A stretch of DNA of 34,378 nucleotides, from assembly GCF_014222285.1 (NCBI RefSeq), contig NZ_JACKZS010000069.1:1-34378 (forward strand), in the 5' to 3' direction. This stretch comes from Nostoc sp. UCD121 (GTDB lineage Bacteria > Cyanobacteriota > Cyanobacteriia > Cyanobacteriales > Nostocaceae). Positions 30,021 through 34,378 of the stretch are shown piece after piece; position 1 is the first letter of the stretch, and every line of letters begins with the position of its first letter. A program made the position numbers and the translations under genes. The notes under the pieces are model-generated. The model ran no database searches. It was not told the DNA's origin and was given only the letters and a program-made list of their open reading frames with translations.

Positions 30021-32597
30021 TTAATTAGAGTTAGCTTCAGTCGCTTGATACGCTTGTAGGAGCCTAGCATGATCGAGAGTAAATCCTACTTGCATAGCTA
30101 TCTGGGTAAATAAATCAATCTCAGGCTGTTGCCAATCACGGGGCCCAGAACACTGATGTGCAATTAACAAGCCAAATAACTGCTCATCTTTGATAATGGG
30201 TGCAACTAAATTTGCTTTCACAGCGAAAGATTCGAGCAATTTAATGTGACAATCAGCCAAACCTGACTCATGAATGTTGTTGATTGCGACAACACGACCA
30301 GACTGGTACTTTTCTATATAGCCTTGAGTAAAACAGGAATCGTGGATTTTAGACCGCAAAACTTTGGGATAAGCTGGAACCACAGATTCGGCAATGATAA
30401 TTCCGAACCAATTAGCATAAAAGCTATAAATTAGTACTCGGTCAGTACTCAAAGCCTTCCGAACCTCTTCTACAGTATTTTTCAGGACATCCTCTTCTTG
30501 GAGTGATTGGCGAATTTTGCGGGTAATATCCACCAATAATTGACTTCGCATAGCTTCAGCTTCGATTCGTTGCAGAAGTCTTGCATGGTCGAGAGCAAAT
30601 CCCACTTGCATTGCTATCTGAGCAAATAAATCGATCTCTGATTGTTTCCAGTCACGGGGTCTGGAGCATTGATGTGCAATTAATAAGCCAAACAACTGCT
30701 GATCCTTGAGAATGGGAGCTACCAAATTTGCTTTCACACCAAAGGATTCGAGTAAGTTAATGTGACAATCAGCTAAACCGACTTCGTAAATGTTATTTAT
30801 TGCCAGAACGCGACCAGACTGATACTCTTCTACATAGCCTTGACCAAAACATGGATCTTCGATTTCAGCCCGCAAAATTTTTGGATAGGTGAGAACAACT
30901 GATTCGGCAATTACAGTTCCAGACCAATTACCATTAAAGCTATAAACCATCACTCGATCTGTACTAAGTACTTTGCGAACCTCTTCGACAGTGGTTTTCA
31001 GGACATCTTCTTCGTTGAGCGATTGACGAATGCTGCCGATAGTATCCACTAGCAACTGACTTTGCACACCCTCAGCCTCAATGCGTTGCAAGACTCTTGC
31101 ATGGTCGAGAGCCAATCCTACTTGCATGGCTATCTGAGCAAATAAATCAATTTCAGGCTGTTGCCAATCACGCGGTCTGGAGCATTGATGAGCAATTAAT
31201 AAGCCAAATAGCTGTTCATCTTTGAGAATGGGTGCGACCAAATTTGCTTTCACACCAAAGGATTCGAGCAGGCTAATGTGACAATCAGCCAAACCAGCTT
31301 GGTAAATGTTGTTTGTGGTTGCAACGCGACCAGACTGATACTTTTGTACATAACCCTGACCAAAACATGGGTCTTGGATTTCAGCCCGCAAAACTTTTGG
31401 ATAACCTGGAATCACTGATTCGGCAATCACAGTTCCAGACCAATTAGCGTTAAAGCTATAAACTAGAACTCGGTCAGTACTAAGTATTTTGCGAACCTCT
31501 TCCACCGTGGTTTTCAGAACATCCTCTTCGTTGAGCGATTCACGAATACTGCGGGTAATTTCTATAAATAACTGAGCTTTGTCTGCTTTGGTATCTACCT
31601 GTTCTAAAAGCTTGGCGTAGTCAAGGGCAAATTCTACTTGCATAGCTATCTGAGCGAATAAATCAATCTCAGATTGCTGCCAAAAGCGAACTCTAGAACA
31701 CTGATGTGCAACCAATAAACCGAATAGTTGTTTGCCTTTGAAAATAGGTGCTACTAAATTAGATTTGACAGCAAATTGCTTGAGCAACTCAATATCATCA
31801 TCACTGAGATCGGCTTGATAGATATCATCAATAGCACGGGTGCAACCATTCCGGTATTTTTCTATATACCCTACCTCGAAGCCAGGATCGGAGACTGTAA
31901 CCCCTAGTATTTTAGGTAAACCAGGCGCTACGGATTCGACAATAAAGGTGCCATTACAGTTGGAATTGAAGCAAAATATGGCTACACGGTCAATATTTAA
32001 AGCTTTACGAATTTCTTCTGAGGTAGTTTTGAGAACATCTTCTTGATTGAATGATTCTCGAACCCATCGGGTAATTTTAGTTAATAGTTGAGAATAATCA
32101 GCTTCGGCTTCTTTGTCCTGTATCAAAACCGAAAGCAGTTCTGTGAATAAGCTGATGTTTCTCTCTAACATCACTAATTCATCTTCGTTAGCGATGAAAG
32201 TTTGAGTAAACTCACTGTCTGGACGTAGCCTATTTTTGATATCATTAGAAGTTGCAGCAACGTTGCTAACTCGACTGATAGCTCGATTCGTCACAAAAAC
32301 AGCGATCGCACCTGCTAAGATTGCCGTTACCCCCATACCAGTTAACAAGAGTGAGAGTTGTCTCTGTAGAGCTTCAGTCTCTGTTGAACTTTTCGCCCTC
32401 TCAAGTCTTACTTGCGGTATTTGTTTGCTACTTAAATTAACCCCATAGAAGTAAGTAGCTATCCCAATTGCAAACACAGGAAGTACGCTGATGCTTAGTG
32501 CCCACACTATTGCTTTAGTCTTTAAACTCCATTTTGGTGGCCACAGCTTTTGTTGACGATTTCGCCTTGCTTGGTTTTGAGAAAAAGACTGACTCAT
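30021..32597 (-). CDS. Membrane protein with four tandem GAF domains, three with cyanobacteriochrome motifs, no output domain
   Basis: An 858-residue protein. Two membrane segments lie at about 28-51 and 83-104, followed by a HAMP-like helical stretch (about 104-160). Four GAF domains follow at an exact period of 172 residues. GAF2, GAF3 and GAF4 carry a DXCF motif (C411, C583, C755) and, 28 residues later, a CH dyad (C439, C611, C783). This is the spacing of the second and the chromophore-binding cysteine in DXCF cyanobacteriochromes such as PixJ. GAF1 lacks both (DPGF, DDDI). The usual continuation, a kinase, GGDEF or methyl-accepting domain, is absent; the chain ends 20 residues after the last GAF. 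Its role could be a light-absorbing partner for another protein. Bilin binding is predicted only. Confidence 0.9.
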   Translation of the reverse strand: MSQSFSQNQARRNRQQKLWPPKWSLKTKAIVWALSISVLPVFAIGIATYFYGVNLSSKQIPQVRLERAKSSTETEALQRQLSLLLTGMGVTAILAGAIAVFVTNRAISRVSNVAATSNDIKNRLRPDSEFTQTFIANEDELVMLERNISLFTELLSVLIQDKEAEADYSQLLTKITRWVRESFNQEDVLKTTSEEIRKALNIDRVAIFCFNSNCNGTFIVESVAPGLPKILGVTVSDPGFEVGYIEKYRNGCTRAIDDIYQADLSDDDIELLKQFAVKSNLVAPIFKGKQLFGLLVAHQCSRVRFWQQSEIDLFAQIAMQVEFALDYAKLLEQVDTKADKAQLFIEITRSIRESLNEEDVLKTTVEEVRKILSTDRVLVYSFNANWSGTVIAESVIPGYPKVLRAEIQDPCFGQGYVQKYQSGRVATTNNIYQAGLADCHISLLESFGVKANLVAPILKDEQLFGLLIAHQCSRPRDWQQPEIDLFAQIAMQVGLALDHARVLQRIEAEGVQSQLLVDTIGSIRQSLNEEDVLKTTVEEVRKVLSTDRVMVYSFNGNWSGTVIAESVVLTYPKILRAEIEDPCFGQGYVEEYQSGRVLAINNIYEVGLADCHINLLESFGVKANLVAPILKDQQLFGLLIAHQCSRPRDWKQSEIDLFAQIAMQVGFALDHARLLQRIEAEAMRSQLLVDITRKIRQSLQEEDVLKNTVEEVRKALSTDRVLIYSFYANWFGIIIAESVVPAYPKVLRSKIHDSCFTQGYIEKYQSGRVVAINNIHESGLADCHIKLLESFAVKANLVAPIIKDEQLFGLLIAHQCSGPRDWQQPEIDLFTQIAMQVGFTLDHARLLQAYQATEANSN
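30045..32099 (-). repeat. Four direct 516-bp coding repeats (GAF units)
   Basis: The four GAF units of the 858-residue protein repeat every 516 bases with no length change. Units 2, 3 and 4 share long near-identical DNA stretches, for example around the AHQCS segment and the ADCHI segment, while unit 1 (nearest the N-terminus) is diverged. Recent duplication or gene conversion among units 2-4 is the simple explanation. Confidence 0.85.
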
Positions 32598-32933
32598 AAA
32601 TGAAACCTGGATTGTTGCAATTGAGTATCAAGTAAATGACCCCACCACCAAATTCTACACAAAACTTATTAAACAAGGACTAGCTTTCAGGAGTACTTTA
32701 AGATACTAAACCTTCTACTTCGTAGCCTATAACCCCTGCACCTCTAGGACTTTCTTAACAAACCCTTGACTCCCACCTTGGGTTAAGCCTTCCGCTCATC
32801 GGAACTAAAATCAATCAAAAACACTAACTTTTCTTTTATAACGGCGTAGATGCGATGCCTACGGCGGGCTACGCCTACGCAAAGTCCCATTTCACTTATA
32901 ACAATTTGAGCAGGCTGTACAGCTTGCCAATGC
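32598..32933. other. Spacer carrying a dispersed repeat
   Basis: About 340 bases between the Uma2 gene and the GAF gene, both on the minus strand. It contains the 29-bp repeat at 32852-32880, and the promoter of the GAF gene should lie in it. No other feature is evident. Confidence 0.5.
32852..32880. repeat. 29-bp dispersed repeat (spacer copy)
   Basis: It differs from the copy at 25707-25735 by one base. Here it lies in a spacer, 53 bases after the Uma2 gene stop, which shows the element is not confined to coding DNA. Confidence 0.9.
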
Positions 32934-33584
32934 TCAACCCTCCTTTTGCTGAAACTGGCTCAATAACCAAGCCCCAACTTGAGATTGATTTATTTCACGG
33001 CTACGGCGTAAAGCTTCCTCTAAAATAGCGAGCGTCAATCCAGGCAATACCTGTGATTCTTGAATACGTTTACTACCTTGCTCTGCCATAGCATAAGCAA
33101 TGATTTGGGCATTTTTCACATCTACCACCCAGTATTCAGCAATACCTAAATCTTCGTATAGCGATCGCTTTGTACCTAAATCATCCAGCAAAGATGTTTT
33201 AGCAATCTCAATCACCAAATCTGGTGCAGGATAGCGATCAAGGTTGACAATTCCTGTATCTGCTGGGATAGCTTGGGCGTGTTCTCTGAGGTAATACGCC
33301 ACATCGGGCTGAGAGTCTTGAACACCAGTTTTACGAAAAGTGGTTGTGTCTAAACCTGTCGCCAGTATTCCTTTAAGTGCTGCAAATAGAGTCACTGCAA
33401 AGATAATTACAACATGGTCTTTACCATGATCAAAACTAACTGGTGCCATCTCCAGCCTCATGTGCCCCTTGTAGTAGTAACTTTTTGCCTTCTCTTTGAG
33501 CAAGTTAGCAACTATCTGCTCATAATCCTGCCAAGAAGTGTAAATCCATGTATCTGTCGGTAGCTGAGTCTGTAACTCACTCAT
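32934..33584 (-). CDS. Uma2 family (DUF820) restriction-endonuclease-fold protein
   Basis: A 216-residue PD-(D/E)XK-fold protein. The active-site pattern is visible as SQPDVAYYL (D94), then APDLVIEIAK (D122, E126), followed by DDLGTKRSLYEDLGIAEYWVVDV with K139. Uma2 proteins are greatly expanded in cyanobacteria and often occur as mobile-like singletons. The nuclease fold is clear but the biological target is unknown; some copies are linked to transposable elements. Start is ATG 33584. Just upstream on the same strand are remains of a decayed gene (33615-33862). Confidence 0.92.
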   Translation of the reverse strand: MSELQTQLPTDTWIYTSWQDYEQIVANLLKEKAKSYYYKGHMRLEMAPVSFDHGKDHVVIIFAVTLFAALKGILATGLDTTTFRKTGVQDSQPDVAYYLREHAQAIPADTGIVNLDRYPAPDLVIEIAKTSLLDDLGTKRSLYEDLGIAEYWVVDVKNAQIIAYAMAEQGSKRIQESQVLPGLTLAILEEALRRSREINQSQVGAWLLSQFQQKEG

Positions 33585-33614
33585 TGCTTAACCCTCCTGC
33601 CAAAACGAAAACTT

Positions 33615-33862
33615 TTATTTCTTGGCAAAGTCCACAGCACTTGCAATTTCATGTAAATCATGATCGATAATCATGTGTCCAGAAGTTAAAGTGCTGCAAT
33701 TTCTGTTTCTGGAGCAAATATATCTAGATCATAATCAGTAGATTTAAGCTATTCGATTTAGGTATAAATCAGAGTTGTCTTATCTGCCACTAACTTAATT
33801 TTGATTATCAAAGCCTCTTTATTATCAACCCATAAGTGCTGAATTATCAACTTAAAGGTCAT
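33615..33862 (-). pseudogene. Remains of a small gene with two stops and a frameshift
   Basis: From an ATG at 33862 the minus strand reads MTFKLIIQHLWVDNKEAL, IIKIKLVADKTTLIYT, then stop (33758-33760), IE, stop (33749-33751), then LKSTDYDLDIFAPETEIAAL and a third stop. Moving to a second frame at that point gives TSGHMIIDHDLHEIASAVDFAKK ending at 33615. The segments have protein-like patterns (alternating strands, then an amphipathic helix) and join smoothly, so this looks like one gene of about 80-85 codons decayed by point mutation and a one-base loss. The family is not recognised. It may once have paired with the Uma2 gene 30 bases downstream. Confidence 0.4.
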
Positions 33863-34196
33863 AATTCCAAGTAAGTAGGTCGGCGCAATTAAAAGTAACT
33901 GGCGATCGTGTAGCGTCTCCGACAGGAGAAGGCTGTTATTTGTCTTTTGTCATTGGCCATTAGTAAGGGCTTTAAGCCTCTTTACATTTCGTAATATACT
34001 TGAGCTTTTTCGTGCCAATTTACTTACAATGCACAGAGGAAGAACATCAGTTACATCTTTCTCAACTCAAATTTTCGATTTTGGAACTAACTCATTAACT
34101 TTATTGATTAAGATGCAAGTATAAAATGGCAATTTGAGCGTTAGTTCATTGAGTTGACTCTATAAATTCTCAATTTTTAGCGATTAGAATACTAAC
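33863..34196. other. Spacer with a GC-rich repeat fragment
   Basis: About 330 bases. A GC-rich unit lies at about 33901-33934 (containing GTAGCGTCTCCGACAGGAG), of the dispersed type seen elsewhere in such genomes. The rest is A+T-rich and shows no gene. Confidence 0.5.
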
Positions 34197-34378
34197 GTTG
34201 AGCCTCGAAACTCGGAACTCCGACCTTTTTGCTCGAACGTTGAGCCTCGGAACTCGAAGCTTCGACCTTTTTGCTCGAACGTTGAGCCTCGGAACTCGGA
34301 ACTTCGACCTTTTTGCTCGAACGTTGAGCCTCGGAACTCGGAACTTCGACCTTTTTGCTCGAACGTTGAGCCTCGGAA
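34197..34378. repeat. 42-bp tandem repeat (minisatellite) running off the window
   Basis: Four full units of 42 bases start at 34197, 34239, 34281 and 34323, and a fifth begins at 34365 and is cut by the window end. Units begin GTTGAGCCTCG and end TTTTTGCTCGAAC. The first two units differ at a few bases around the GGAACTCGGAACTTCGACC part; later units are identical. The length is a multiple of three and five of the six reading frames stay open through the unit. There are no spacers between units, so it is not a CRISPR array. Confidence 0.95.

Noticed and set aside
34197..34378. Possible CRISPR array at the end of the window
   Set aside because: The units follow each other directly with no unique spacers, so it is a plain tandem repeat.
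1..34378. tRNA, rRNA, riboswitch or complete insertion sequence
   Set aside because: None was found on either strand by eye; no cloverleaf-like, ribosomal or transposase sequence was noticed.

Overview
The window looks like a stretch of chromosome from a filamentous, probably nitrogen-fixing cyanobacterium close to Nostoc. The signs are frequent GCGATCGC (HIP1) octamers, A+T-rich spacers with short heptamer or octamer tandem repeats, several copies of dispersed GC-rich palindromic repeats, two Mo-dependent-nitrogenase C-terminal-domain proteins, a cytochrome c6, an ArsM/ArsS pair, a cyanobacterial-type Ser/Thr kinase and GAF domains with cyanobacteriochrome motifs. No rRNA, tRNA, CRISPR array or complete insertion sequence was seen.

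Layout. Positions 1-8600 hold scattered single genes: a CPBP membrane protease, a creatininase-family amidohydrolase, a cupin with an apparent frameshift, two Mo-nitro_C proteins, a Ser/Thr kinase with a YARHG tail, a GIY-YIG protein, a GNAT acetyltransferase and a methyltransferase. Positions 8791-12915 hold an orphan OmpR-type response regulator, then arsM, a PiT-type transporter and arsS, closed by a strong terminator. This is an arsenic methylation and arsenosugar module. Positions 13280-18934 carry a large secreted beta-helix protein, a quinone oxidoreductase and a pentapeptide-repeat membrane protein.

Positions 18983-23689 (minus strand) are the most system-like part. They encode a coiled-coil protein, an envelope protein with a roadblock-like region, a membrane segment, a BON-like region and an OmpA domain, a Ras/Rab-like GTPase, a small PAS-like protein and a histidine kinase. 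The last four are tightly packed. I infer a GTPase-based signalling complex that links the cytoplasm to the cell wall.

Positions 24191-29660 return to housekeeping and accessory genes: ilvN, a BON protein, an alpha/beta hydrolase, an aldo/keto reductase, a cytochrome c6-like protein and a helical protein. A MITE-like element (29762-29997) follows. Next comes an 858-residue membrane protein with four tandem GAF domains. Three of these carry both cysteines of DXCF cyanobacteriochromes at identical spacing, yet the protein has no output domain. The end of the window has a Uma2-family nuclease, a decayed small gene and a 42-bp minisatellite that runs off the edge.

Dispersed repeats have entered genes as well as spacers. 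One forms part of the C-terminus of the alpha/beta hydrolase, one appears to supply the signal-peptide region of the pentapeptide-repeat protein, and one supplies the stop codon of the GNAT gene. All functional calls rest on reading motifs by eye; no database search was run.
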